Shown: positions 40,482 through 49,768 of the stretch, one piece after another
Numbering within the stretch: position 1 is the stretch's first letter
Layout: each line of letters opens with the position of its first letter
Source: Mycobacterium sp.
GTDB lineage: Bacteria; Actinomycetota; Actinomycetes; Mycobacteriales; Mycobacteriaceae
Assembly (NCBI RefSeq): GCF_004298145.1
Contig: NZ_SCRH01000072.1
Coordinates: forward strand, 1-64,000
Direction of reading: 5' to 3'
DNA length: 64,000 nucleotides
The notes under the pieces: generated by a model
What the model was told of the DNA's origin: nothing
The model's input: only the letters and a program-made list of their open reading frames with translations
Database searches by the model: none
Made by a program: the position numbers and the translations under genes

Positions 40482-40985
40482 TCAGCGCGGAACCTGGAAG
40501 TCGATCAGCGTCGCCGTCCCCAGTTCCAGCTCTTTCCACGCGCATGGCACCGAGAGGATCGCGATCGCCGACGTCGGGAACTTGGCTGAAATGCGTTCGG
40601 CCGCAGCGTCTTCGGTGCCCGTGGCGCCGCCCAGGCCCAGGGCGAGGGTCGACATCGTCGGCTCGTGTCCGATGACGAGCAGCGTGTTCACACCGTCGTC
40701 CACCGTGTTGATCTCGTCGATCGTAGTGCCCGGGGTGCCGGCGTAGAGGCGCTCGCTGTATCGCACGGGCGCATCGATGCGAGCGTTCAGCAGCGTCTCG
40801 CGGGTGCGTGTCGCGGTGGAGCACAGCACGCCGTCGATGCTGGCCACGTTGGCGCGCAGCCAGTCGCCGGCCAGCCCGGCCTGCCTGATGCCGCGTGGCG
40901 CCAGCGGCCGATCATGGTCGGCGACCCCGGCCGGGTAGTCGGACTTCGAATGTCGCATCAACAGCAAGGTGCGCTCGCCAGTCAC
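40482..40985 (-). CDS. SixA-like histidine phosphatase (Rv1276c-like)
   Basis: A 167-residue phosphohistidine phosphatase of the RHG superfamily. The phosphate-accepting motif LLLMRHSKSD lies at residues 7-16 and the second catalytic His in VIGHEPT near 105. It is close to SixA, which dephosphorylates His-phosphorylated signalling proteins, but the target here is unknown. GTG 40985 starts without a Shine-Dalgarno sequence; TAATCT 8 nt upstream suggests a leaderless mRNA. It diverges from the sbcD-like gene across 162 bp. Confidence 0.9.
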   Translation of the reverse strand: MTGERTLLLMRHSKSDYPAGVADHDRPLAPRGIRQAGLAGDWLRANVASIDGVLCSTATRTRETLLNARIDAPVRYSERLYAGTPGTTIDEINTVDDGVNTLLVIGHEPTMSTLALGLGGATGTEDAAAERISAKFPTSAIAILSVPCAWKELELGTATLIDFQVPR

Positions 40986-41147
40986 GGAGAATCAGATTAG
41001 TCAGTGCGGCAACCGGTCCGCCATGCCCTCGCCGTCGGGTTTTACGCACTACCAAGACCTGCCGATCGAGGTCCCGCGTCTTGTCGGTGCGCGGACCTAA
41101 ACTCGCCATGCCCCGGTAAACACGCAGTTCGAAAGGGGGTCGCCGGC

Positions 41148-42299
41148 ATGCGATTCCTGCACACCGCCGACTGGCAGCTGGGCATGACCCGGCACTTCCT
41201 CGCCGGCGACGCCCAGCCCCGCTATTCAGCGGCCCGCCGCGACGCGGTTGCCGGTCTGGGTGCGCTCGCGGCGGAAGTGGGCGCCGAGTTCGTCGTCGTG
41301 TCGGGTGACGTCTTCGAGCACAACCAGCTCCCGCCGAAGGTGATCGGACAGTCCCTGGAAGCCATGCGCGCCATCGGGATTCCCGTGTATCTGCTTCCGG
41401 GCAACCACGACCCCCTGGACGCCTCATCGGTGTACACCAGCGCGCTGTTCACCGCCGAGCGTCCCGACAACGTGGTGGTGCTCGACCATGCCGGCGTCCA
41501 CCAGGTGCGTCCCGGGCTGGAGATCGTCGCCGCGCCGTGGCGGTCGAAGATGCCGACCACCGACCTGGTCGCCGAAGTTCTGGACGGCCTGCCCGCAGCC
41601 GCGGCCACCCGGATTCTCGTCGCGCACGGCGGAGTCGACGTCCTCGACCCCGATCGGGAGAAGGCCTCGCTGATCCGGCTCGCCAAGCTCGACGACGCGG
41701 TCTCCCGCGGCGCGGTGCACTATGTGGCGCTGGGGGATAAACACTCACTGACCCAGGTCGGCGGCAGCGGCCGGGTGTGGTACTCCGGGTCGCCGGAAGT
41801 CACCAACTTCGACGATGTGGAATCCAACCCGGGCCACGTCCTGGTCGTCGACGTCGACGAGGCCGACCCGCGGCGCGCCGTCTCCGTGACCGCACGGCAC
41901 GTCGGATGCTGGCGCTTCGTCACGATGCACCGGCAGGTCGACACCAGCCGCGACATCGCCGACCTCGACGTGAACCTGGACCTGATGACCGAAAAGGACC
42001 GAACCGTGGTGCGCCTGGCGCTCACCGGTTCGTTGACGGTCACCGACCGCGCGGCGCTGGACGCCTGCCTGGACAAATACGCACGATTGTTCGCCTGGCT
42101 GGGCCTGTGGGAACGGCACACCGACCTGGCGGTGATCCCGGCCGACGGCGAATTCAGCGATCTCGGCATCGGCGGGTTCGCCGCCGCGGCGGTCGAGGAG
42201 CTGGTGGCGACGGCGCGCGAGGAGGACTCGGCCACCGCCGTGGACGCGCAGGCGGCGCTGGCGCTACTGTTGCGCCTCACCGATCGGGGCGCGGCGTGA
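41148..42299 (+). CDS. SbcD/Mre11-like DNA exonuclease subunit (Rv1277-like)
   Basis: A 383-residue calcineurin-like phosphoesterase. Metal motifs: HTADWQLG at the N-terminus, GDVFEHN near 62, GNHDP near 87, AHGGVD and GDKHS. The first motif reads D-W-Q where SbcD/Mre11 has D-x-H, so one usual metal ligand is Gln; as I recall the M. tuberculosis protein has the same change. ATG 41148 is supported by AGGGGG 8 nt upstream. It overlaps the sbcC-like gene by 4 bp (GTGA) and should form a nuclease-ATPase complex with it. It is distinct from the canonical SbcD in metal site. Confidence 0.9.
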   Translation: MRFLHTADWQLGMTRHFLAGDAQPRYSAARRDAVAGLGALAAEVGAEFVVVSGDVFEHNQLPPKVIGQSLEAMRAIGIPVYLLPGNHDPLDASSVYTSALFTAERPDNVVVLDHAGVHQVRPGLEIVAAPWRSKMPTTDLVAEVLDGLPAAAATRILVAHGGVDVLDPDREKASLIRLAKLDDAVSRGAVHYVALGDKHSLTQVGGSGRVWYSGSPEVTNFDDVESNPGHVLVVDVDEADPRRAVSVTARHVGCWRFVTMHRQVDTSRDIADLDVNLDLMTEKDRTVVRLALTGSLTVTDRAALDACLDKYARLFAWLGLWERHTDLAVIPADGEFSDLGIGGFAAAAVEELVATAREEDSATAVDAQAALALLLRLTDRGAA

Positions 42300-44917
42300 A
42301 GCTGCACCGGTTGGTCCTGACGAACTACCGCGGCATCTCGCACCGGGAAATCGAATTCCCCGACCACGGCGTCGTGGTGGTGTGCGGCGCCAACGAGATC
42401 GGCAAGTCATCGATGATCGAAGCCCTGGATCTGCTCCTGGAATCGCGGGATCGCTCGACGAAGAAGGAAGTCAAACAGGTCAAACCCACCCATAGCGACG
42501 TGGGCTCCGAGGTGTCCGCTGAAATCAGTTGCGGCCCGTACCGTTTCGTGTATCGCAAGCGGTTTCACAAGAAATGCGAAACGGAGCTGACGGTCATCAC
42601 GCCGTGCCGCGAACAGCTGACCGGCGACGAGGCCCACGACCGGGTCCGGGCGATGCTGGCCGAGACGGTGGACAGCGACCTGTGGCATGCCCAGCGAGTG
42701 CTGCAGTCGGCGTCGACCGCCGCGGTGGATTTATCCGGATGCGATGCGCTGTCGCGTGCGCTTGATGTCGCCGCCGGTGACAGCGGGGGCCTGTGCGGCA
42801 CGGAGCCGTTGCTCATCGAACGCATCGACGCCGAGTACGGGCGGTATTTCACCCCGACCGGACGCCCGACGGGGGAGTGGGCCGCCGCGATCGCCCGGCT
42901 GGCCGATGCCGAGGCCGCGGTCACCGAGTGCGCGGCCGCGGTCGCCGAGGTCGACGAGCGGGTGTCTCGCCACGCCGTTTTGACCGAGCAGGTGGCCGAC
43001 TTCTCCCAGCGGCGCATCGCTGCCGGCCCGCGTGTTGCGGCCGCGCAGGAAGCTGCGGAGCGGATCGCAGAGCTCACCGCGCAGCGGCGCGAAGCCCAGT
43101 TGGTCGCCGCCGCCGCGGCGGCCACCAGCGCCGCGGCGGGCGCCGCCCACACCGGACGTATGCAGCTGCTCGCCGAAATCGACGCCCGCGCCGGCGCTGT
43201 CGCCGAAACGGAAGCCCACGCGCAAGAAGCCGCGGCCGCACAATCGGCGGCGCGTGCCGAGGCCGAAGCTTGCGATGCCACGCTCGAGCAGGCCACCCGG
43301 GCCCTTACCGACCTGCAGCGCCGGGTCGATGCCGCGCGGCGCGCCGTCGACCGGCTCGCCGACCGCGAGCAGGCCGACCGGTTGCGCGTTCGGCTGGCCA
43401 AGGTCGATGCCCTCGAGCGGGATCGTGAGCGAATCTGCGCCGAGCTCAGCACGATCGCCGTCACCGAGGAAGTGCTGCGACGAATCGAGGACGCCGCGGC
43501 CGCGGTCCAGCGCATCGGCGACCAGTTGGCGTCGACGTCGGCGGCGATCGAATTCACCGCTGCGGCTGACATTCACCTCGTGGTGGGTGGCGAACGGATC
43601 TCCTTGGCGGCGGGGCAAAGCTGGTCGATCACCGCCGCCGGGTCCATCGTGGTCGAGGTTCCCGATGTCCTGACCGCCCGGGTCACCCCGGGTGCGACCA
43701 CGCTGGATATTCACGCGAAACATGCTGCGGTACAACATGAAATAGCCGCAGCACTGGCAATCGGTGAGGTCGCCGACCTCGCCGCCGCGCGATCGGCCGA
43801 CCAGCGCCGCCGCGAGTTGCAGAGCACCCGTGATCAACTCAGCGCCACCCTGGCCGGTTTGTGCGGTGACGAGCAGATCGACGAGCTGCGCGCACGCCTG
43901 GCGCAGCTACGCGCCGAACACCCGGCCGAGCCGGACCTTGGGGTCACGGACATCGGCGCTGCCCGCGCCGAACTCGACGCGGCCCAGCAGAGTCGCGTGG
44001 CCGCATCGAGCGAATGCGACACACGCCGCCAGGCCGCCACCGCCGCCGCAGCAGGGCTGGCCGAGTTGTCAACCCGGGCAACCGTCCTGCAGAACACGTT
44101 GGAAGCTCAACGCGCCGAGCTACAGGCGACCGCCGCCCGGATGGCCGCGGAGCGCGCCTCGGTCAGCGACGAGGAACTGGCGTTGTCGGCGGACACGGCC
44201 CTGCGCGCCGAGCAAGCCGCGGAACAACGGGTCACCGAGCTCGCCGCTGCGTTGGCGGCAGCGTCTCCCGATGCAGTCACCACCGAATTGGCCGAGGCCA
44301 CAAAGGAAGCCGAGTCGCTGCGCGAACGCTACGAAGAAGCCGCCAGCGCGTTGCGCGAGATCACCATCGAACTCTCGGTGTTCGGCAGCGAGGGGCGCCA
44401 GGGCAAGCTGGACGCCGCGGAAACAGAGCGCGAGCACGCCGCCACCGAAAACACCCAGATTGGCGGGCGGGCGCGGGCCGCCCAACTGCTGCGCTCTGTC
44501 ATGACGCGCCACCGTGACACCACCCGGCAGCGCTACGTCGAGCCCTACCGTGCGGAACTGCAGCGGCTCGGACGTCCCGTGTTCGGCCCCAGTTTCGAGG
44601 TCGACATCGACAGCGACCTGCGCATCCGTAGCCGCACGCTCAACGGCATCACGGTGCCCTACGAATCCTTGTCCGGCGGCGCCAGGGAGCAACTCGGCAT
44701 CCTGGCCCGGCTGGCCGGCGCCGCCCTGGTCGCCAAGGAGGACGCCGTTCCGGTGGTCGTCGACGACGCGCTGGGTTTCACCGACCCCGACCGGTTGGCC
44801 AAGATGGGGCGGCTGTTCGACAGCGTCGGGACGTACGGGCAGGTGATCGTGCTCACCTGCAGTCCCGACCGGTACGACGGTGTCCAGGGCGCGCATCGCA
44901 TCGATCTGAGCGCCTAG
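42296..44917 (+). CDS. SbcC/Rad50-like ATPase without a zinc hook (Rv1278-like)
   Basis: An 873-residue coiled-coil ATPase. It has Walker A GANEIGKSS at 31-39, two long Ala/Arg/Glu-rich coiled coils (about 200-415 and 480-700), signature LSGGAREQL near 792 and Walker B PVVVDDALGFTD near 820. Between the coils, where Rad50/SbcC carries a CxxC zinc hook, there is instead a beta-rich insert (about 420-475, around IHLVVGGERISLAAGQ) and no CxxC. This resembles YhaN-like rather than classic SbcC proteins. Its partner is the upstream phosphoesterase. A role in DNA-end processing or repair is inferred. Confidence 0.9.
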   Translation: MKLHRLVLTNYRGISHREIEFPDHGVVVVCGANEIGKSSMIEALDLLLESRDRSTKKEVKQVKPTHSDVGSEVSAEISCGPYRFVYRKRFHKKCETELTVITPCREQLTGDEAHDRVRAMLAETVDSDLWHAQRVLQSASTAAVDLSGCDALSRALDVAAGDSGGLCGTEPLLIERIDAEYGRYFTPTGRPTGEWAAAIARLADAEAAVTECAAAVAEVDERVSRHAVLTEQVADFSQRRIAAGPRVAAAQEAAERIAELTAQRREAQLVAAAAAATSAAAGAAHTGRMQLLAEIDARAGAVAETEAHAQEAAAAQSAARAEAEACDATLEQATRALTDLQRRVDAARRAVDRLADREQADRLRVRLAKVDALERDRERICAELSTIAVTEEVLRRIEDAAAAVQRIGDQLASTSAAIEFTAAADIHLVVGGERISLAAGQSWSITAAGSIVVEVPDVLTARVTPGATTLDIHAKHAAVQHEIAAALAIGEVADLAAARSADQRRRELQSTRDQLSATLAGLCGDEQIDELRARLAQLRAEHPAEPDLGVTDIGAARAELDAAQQSRVAASSECDTRRQAATAAAAGLAELSTRATVLQNTLEAQRAELQATAARMAAERASVSDEELALSADTALRAEQAAEQRVTELAAALAAASPDAVTTELAEATKEAESLRERYEEAASALREITIELSVFGSEGRQGKLDAAETEREHAATENTQIGGRARAAQLLRSVMTRHRDTTRQRYVEPYRAELQRLGRPVFGPSFEVDIDSDLRIRSRTLNGITVPYESLSGGAREQLGILARLAGAALVAKEDAVPVVVDDALGFTDPDRLAKMGRLFDSVGTYGQVIVLTCSPDRYDGVQGAHRIDLSA

Positions 44918-45014
44918 CCGTGGGTGGCTGACCTCGGCCGATCCGGCCGGTGCGACGATCCAGCGTTGCCGTGGCGCCGTGCCTGCAGAATGGGACCATG
45001 GCGGTCCGACTGGA

Positions 45015-46259
45015 ATGACGATGAACGCGAAGCGGAGCCGGGTGCAGGAGAAGCTGGCGGAATTGCCCGGCGTGCGCGCCGTGCGCCGGCCGATCTCGCC
45101 CCAGAGCGCCGAAGAGTTCGATCTGTACTACGTGCGCACGGGCCGCAAGTCCACCCACCCGCTGGTCATCATCCCCGGCGGTCCGGGCGTCGCGTCGGTG
45201 CAGATGTACAGGGGATTGCGGAGGCGCGCCGCGGCGGCAGGTCTCGACGTCATCATGATCGAACACCGCGGGGTGGGGATGTCGCGCCACGACGATTCGG
45301 GTGCCGATCTGCCCCCACAGGCGATGACCGTGAATCAGGTTGTCGACGATGTGGCGGCGGTGCTCGACGACGCCCACGCGGGTTCGGCCGTCATCTACGG
45401 CGCGTCCTACGGCAGCTATATCGCGGCCGGAGTCGGTGTTCACCATCCCGATCGGGTGTCTGGGATGGTGCTGGATTCGCCGCTGCTGTCGCGGCACGAC
45501 ATCGTGGTCGTGCGCCGGGCGATCCGCCGGCTGCTGCTTCGGGGCGACAGCCCCGAAACCGCCGCGTTGGCACCGAAAATGCGCAGACTCGTCGACGCCG
45601 GTGTGATGACGCCCTCGGCAACACAGGTCGTCGCGACAATCTACGGCTTCGGTGGGGCCGACTTGCTCGAGCGGCAACTCGATCTGTTACTGGAGCGCCG
45701 AAAACTATTGTGGTGGACGCTGTCCCGGTTCACCACCCTGAGCAACCTGCCGTACCGGTATGAGGAAGATCTGGTGAGCCGCATCGCGTTCCGTGAACTG
45801 GACTACGCGGCCGAGCCCGATGGCCTGCCCCTCGATCCCGCAGTGGCCGAAAGCGAAGCCCGCACGCGGCGAGTGACTTTCGAGGATGAGCCCTATGACC
45901 TGCCCGCCGAAATGCCGAATTTCGGCTGGCCCACCGCGGTGATTTCCGGGGGCCGCGATCTCATCACCCCGCCGGCGGTGGCGGACCGCGTCGGGTCGCT
46001 GCTGCCCAATGCGGCACTCTTGAGCCTGCCCAGCATGGCGCACAGCGCGCTGGATTTTCGTGAGCCCGTCGCGTTCGCCGCCGCCGACGCGGTCCGGCGC
46101 GGCGATCTGGACGGGCTTGCTGCCCAAGCCCCGGCGCTGGACGCGCTTCCGCTGCGCCCCGAGATGCGTCTGCTGTGGAAGTTGATCGAAACGGCGGCCG
46201 CCGCCGAAGGGGCGCTGCCGATCCCGACGCGGCTGCTGCGGCGGCTCAGCTTCGCGTGA
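45015..46259 (+). CDS. Alpha/beta hydrolase, proline iminopeptidase-like
   Basis: A 414-residue hydrolase. IIPGGPGVAS near 52 is the oxyanion-hole HGGPG-type motif, YGASYGSYIA near 130 is the nucleophile elbow (Ser in GxSxG), and GGRDLITPP plus SMAHSAL supply the acid and the His. This is the arrangement of proline iminopeptidases and related esterases; the substrate is unknown. In M. tuberculosis a GMC oxidoreductase (Rv1279) occupies this place. ATG 45015 is used; 45021 or 44979 are possible. Its 3' end overlaps that of oppA on the other strand by 14 bp. Confidence 0.88.
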   Translation: MTMNAKRSRVQEKLAELPGVRAVRRPISPQSAEEFDLYYVRTGRKSTHPLVIIPGGPGVASVQMYRGLRRRAAAAGLDVIMIEHRGVGMSRHDDSGADLPPQAMTVNQVVDDVAAVLDDAHAGSAVIYGASYGSYIAAGVGVHHPDRVSGMVLDSPLLSRHDIVVVRRAIRRLLLRGDSPETAALAPKMRRLVDAGVMTPSATQVVATIYGFGGADLLERQLDLLLERRKLLWWTLSRFTTLSNLPYRYEEDLVSRIAFRELDYAAEPDGLPLDPAVAESEARTRRVTFEDEPYDLPAEMPNFGWPTAVISGGRDLITPPAVADRVGSLLPNAALLSLPSMAHSALDFREPVAFAAADAVRRGDLDGLAAQAPALDALPLRPEMRLLWKLIETAAAAEGALPIPTRLLRRLSFA

Positions 46260-47940
46260 ATCCGATGGCGGTGTAGTTCAGGTCGCCAAGACCGGCCGCG
46301 CCGAAGTTGGCCAGCGTGCTGCGCACCGCGATGTCGCCGGGCGATTGGGTGAGCGGAAGGCTGAACCCCTCCGCCCAGATGAGCTTGTCGAGGTGGTTGG
46401 CCAGCGCCCGCGCCCGGTCGGGGTCGAGCTCTTGCAGTGTTCGTTCGATGGCTGCGTCGATCTGCGGGCTGCCGATCTTGCCGAAATTGCTTTCCCCGTC
46501 GGATTTGTAGATCTGGGTCAGCGCCGAGAGCGGGAAAGCGTCGCCGAGCCAACCGAATTGGGCCATATCGAAGGCTCCGACGTTGATGTAATTGGTGAAG
46601 AAGCCGCTGCCCGCGCGGGCGATAAGTTCGAGCTTGACGCCGATTTGAGCGAGGCTGTGCTGGGCGATCTGCGCGAACTGCCTGCTGCCTTGGGCGTCGT
46701 AGAACAAATCACGAATGACCAGCTGCCGACCGTCCTTCTCCCGGAACTGGCCGACCCGCTTCCAGCCCAAGGCGTCAAGCTCGCGGTTGGCCGCGGCCGG
46801 GTCGTAGGGAACCACCGAGCTGTTGTCCTGGTAGCCCTTCTGCCCGGCGACATAGATGTGATTGCTCAATGCCACCGGGTCGGTGGTGAGGCCGTATTGG
46901 ACCACCTCGGCGATGGTCTGCCGATCGATGCCCTTGGCCACCGCGACCCGCAGCGCCTGATCGGCCAGGATCGACCCCGGGGCTCCGTTGAACGTGAAGT
47001 GAGACCACGCGGGGGCGGGGGCGCGCCGGATCGTGATTCCCTTGGTCCGCGCCGCGATGGTCAGTTGATCGACCGTGCCGACCCCGGTGGCGTCGATCGT
47101 GTTGTTTTGCAGCGCCGGCAGCCGCGCGGCGTCGTCGAGAACCAGGTAGGTGATGCTGTCCAGGCGGGGCCGCGGACCCCACCATTTCGGGTTGCGGCTC
47201 AACATGATCCGCTGGGTTGTCCGATCCAACGACGACGCGATGAACGGGCCGGCCGACGGGCCCGGCCCCTCGAGCTGGCCCTTGTTGAATGCCTCCGGGG
47301 TGGCCGTCATGCTCTTGGGCAGCAGCATTCCGTTGCCGGCGAACATGCCGCGCCACTCCGCGTATGGCTTGGCGAACGTCATGATGGCCTGCCGGTCGTC
47401 GACGCCGCGGGTCACCGAGGCGACGCGGTCGGCGCCGCCGGGCCCGGCGATCTCGAAATTCTTGTCAGCGCCGCTCAAAGCGTGGATCTGGCTGGCGATG
47501 TCCTCCCAGGTGATCGGTGTGCCATCCGACCAGACGGCCTTGGGGTTGATCGTGTAGGTCACCACTTGCGGTGCGGTGCCGGTGAGTTCGACGCTGGTGA
47601 AGTAGTTGGTGTCGACCGCCGTCGAGCCGTCCGGGCCGATGATGAAGGCACGCGGCAAGGTGGCCTTCATCATCGCGGCGACCTCGGCCGAGTTGCCGTC
47701 GATGTGCAAAATGTTGAAGTTCGGCGGGAAGTCGGTGAGCGCGAGTCGCAGGCTGCCGCCGTCTTGCAGGGTGGCCGGATCGCGCGGGTTGATGTCGCTG
47801 GTCGTGCCGATTTGCGCGTTGTGCCCGGTTTCGGGAATCACGTTGATGGCCGGCGAGCAGCCCGACAGCACCAGTGCAATCGCGAGAAGCGCCGTCACGA
47901 ACCGGGCGTCGCGACGTGGCTTGTCCGCCCGGCTAGACAC
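46246..47940 (-). CDS. oppA: Oligopeptide-binding lipoprotein OppA
   Basis: A 564-residue substrate-binding protein of family 5 (SBP_bac_5). The signal peptide ends LVLSGC (Cys28). The body has the usual two-lobe blocks, including AVWSDGTPITWEDI near 140, ALRVAVAKGIDRQTI and YDPAAANRELDALGW. It would capture peptides outside the membrane and hand them to OppBC. It matches Rv1280c. The GTG overlaps the oppD stop by 8 bp, so it is translated as the last gene of the oppBCDA operon. Confidence 0.94.
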   Translation of the reverse strand: MSSRADKPRRDARFVTALLAIALVLSGCSPAINVIPETGHNAQIGTTSDINPRDPATLQDGGSLRLALTDFPPNFNILHIDGNSAEVAAMMKATLPRAFIIGPDGSTAVDTNYFTSVELTGTAPQVVTYTINPKAVWSDGTPITWEDIASQIHALSGADKNFEIAGPGGADRVASVTRGVDDRQAIMTFAKPYAEWRGMFAGNGMLLPKSMTATPEAFNKGQLEGPGPSAGPFIASSLDRTTQRIMLSRNPKWWGPRPRLDSITYLVLDDAARLPALQNNTIDATGVGTVDQLTIAARTKGITIRRAPAPAWSHFTFNGAPGSILADQALRVAVAKGIDRQTIAEVVQYGLTTDPVALSNHIYVAGQKGYQDNSSVVPYDPAAANRELDALGWKRVGQFREKDGRQLVIRDLFYDAQGSRQFAQIAQHSLAQIGVKLELIARAGSGFFTNYINVGAFDMAQFGWLGDAFPLSALTQIYKSDGESNFGKIGSPQIDAAIERTLQELDPDRARALANHLDKLIWAEGFSLPLTQSPGDIAVRSTLANFGAAGLGDLNYTAIGFTRS

Positions 47941-49768
47941 GTTTGCCCGGATCCGGTTGCGGTACCGCGTTCAGCAGCCGCCGGGTGTATTCGTGTTGTG
48001 GATTGTCGAAGACCTGCCGGCTGTCACCCTGCTCGACGATCGAGCCGGCGTGCATCACCACCACGTGGTGGGCGAGGTGCTTGACCACCGAAAGGTCGTG
48101 GGAGACGAACAGATAGGACAAGCCGAAGAGCGCTTGCAGGTCGAGCAACAGGTTGATGATCCCGGCTTGGATGGACACGTCGAGCGCGGAGACGGGTTCG
48201 TCGAGTGCCAGGATCTTGGGCTGCAGTGCCAGCGCACGCGCGATGCCGATGCGTTGCTTTTGCCCGCCGGAGAACTCGGCGGGGTAGCGGATCGCGTCGG
48301 CGCGGCGCAGGCCCACGATGTCGAGCAACTCGGCGACGCGCGCGTTGGTGCGGGATTTGTCGAACCCGTTGGCGCGCAGGGGTTCGGCGAGGAGCTCGAA
48401 CACCGGTAGTCGCGGGTCCAGCGAGGCGACCGGGTCTTGGAACACGACCTGGATGTCGCGCCGCAGCGATCGTCGGCCGGCTGAGCTCAGCGTGGTGACA
48501 TCGGTGCCCAGCACCTCGATCGTTCCCGATTCGGGCCCGGTGAGTTCCAAGATCTCGTGCAGCGTGGTCGATTTGCCCGAACCGGACTCGCCGACGATGC
48601 CCAGGGTGCGGCCCTGCCGCAACTCGAAGCTGACGCCGTCGACCGCGCGGACCTCCCCGGCGCTGCGGCGCAGCACGCCCTTGGTCAGTCGGTAGGTCTT
48701 GGTCAGGTCGCGAACCCGCACGACGACCGACGCGTCGGTGGATTGGGCCGAATGGGCTTTCGTGCTGACGCCGTAGATGTCCGCGGCGCTGCGCCCGTCG
48801 ACCTGATCGGTGCGAATGCAGGCCGCCCGATGGTCGGCGCCGACGGACAGCAATTCCGGCTCCTCGAGCCGACATTCGTCGATGACCAGCGGGCAGCGTG
48901 GGGCAAAGGGGCAGCCGCGATCCAGGCCGACCAGCGACGGCGGCGCACCGGGGATCGGCACCAACCGGGTGCCCTGCGCGGCGTCGAGCCGCGGGACCGA
49001 GCCCAACAGCCCGACGGTATAGGGCATTCGGCGATCCCGGTAAAGGTCGTGCACTTCGGCGGATTCGACGACCCGCCCGGCGTACATCACCAGCGCCCGG
49101 TCGGCGAACTCGGCGACCACGCCGAGGTCGTGCGTGATGATGAGCACCCCGGCGCCGGTGATGTCGCGCGCGGTTTTGAGGACTTCGAGGATCTGCGCCT
49201 GGACGGTGACATCCAATGCGGTGGTGGGCTCGTCGCAGATCAACAAGTCGGGGTCGTTGGCGATCGCGATCGCGATGACCACCCGTTGTCGTTCGCCGCC
49301 GGAGAGCTCGTGCGGAAACGCGCGGGCGCGTCGCTCGGGCTGCGCGATACCCACCAGCTCGAGCAGCTCCACCGCGCGGCGGCGGGCCGCCTTCTTGCCC
49401 ACCCGCGGCTGGTGGATCTCGATCGCCTCGGCGATCTGGTCGCCGACGGTGTACACGGGCGTCAGCGCCGACATCGGATCCTGAAACACCATGCCGACCG
49501 CCTTGCCGCGGAACCGCGACATCGCATCGTCGCCCAGGCCCAGCAGCTCGGTGTCGTGCAATCGGACCGAGCCGCGCACCTGCGCGTACTCGGGCAACAA
49601 GCCCACGACCGCCATCGCCGAAACGGACTTGCCCGAACCTGATTCGCCGACCATGGCGACGACTTCCCCCGATTCGATGCGGTAGCTGATGCCGCGCACC
49701 GCGGTCACCGGGTCGCCGCCGGTTCCGAAGGTCACGGCCAAGTCGCTCACCTCGAGCAGCGGGCTCAT
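47933..49768 (-). CDS. oppD: Peptide ABC transporter ATPase OppD (two fused nucleotide-binding domains)
   Basis: A 611-residue protein with two complete OppD/OppF-type ATPase domains in one chain. Domain 1: Walker A GESGSGKS at 41-48, signature LSGGERQRV, Walker B LLICDEPTTALD. Domain 2 from about 365: Walker A GESGSGKST near 397, signature FSGGQKQRI and ILALDEPVSALD. A cysteine-rich segment (GCPFAPRCPLVIDEC) between them is the oligopeptide-transporter C-terminal motif. A separate OppF is therefore not needed. It matches Rv1281c. The ATG overlaps the oppC stop in ATGA. Confidence 0.95.
   Translation of the reverse strand: MSPLLEVSDLAVTFGTGGDPVTAVRGISYRIESGEVVAMVGESGSGKSVSAMAVVGLLPEYAQVRGSVRLHDTELLGLGDDAMSRFRGKAVGMVFQDPMSALTPVYTVGDQIAEAIEIHQPRVGKKAARRRAVELLELVGIAQPERRARAFPHELSGGERQRVVIAIAIANDPDLLICDEPTTALDVTVQAQILEVLKTARDITGAGVLIITHDLGVVAEFADRALVMYAGRVVESAEVHDLYRDRRMPYTVGLLGSVPRLDAAQGTRLVPIPGAPPSLVGLDRGCPFAPRCPLVIDECRLEEPELLSVGADHRAACIRTDQVDGRSAADIYGVSTKAHSAQSTDASVVVRVRDLTKTYRLTKGVLRRSAGEVRAVDGVSFELRQGRTLGIVGESGSGKSTTLHEILELTGPESGTIEVLGTDVTTLSSAGRRSLRRDIQVVFQDPVASLDPRLPVFELLAEPLRANGFDKSRTNARVAELLDIVGLRRADAIRYPAEFSGGQKQRIGIARALALQPKILALDEPVSALDVSIQAGIINLLLDLQALFGLSYLFVSHDLSVVKHLAHHVVVMHAGSIVEQGDSRQVFDNPQHEYTRRLLNAVPQPDPGKRV

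Noticed and set aside
41777..42295. Longer sbcC start upstream of 42296
   Set aside because: The extra frame lies within the sbcD-like coding region and is Arg/Pro/Gly-rich; the ATPase begins with KLHRLVLTNYRG at the GTG that overlaps the sbcD stop.
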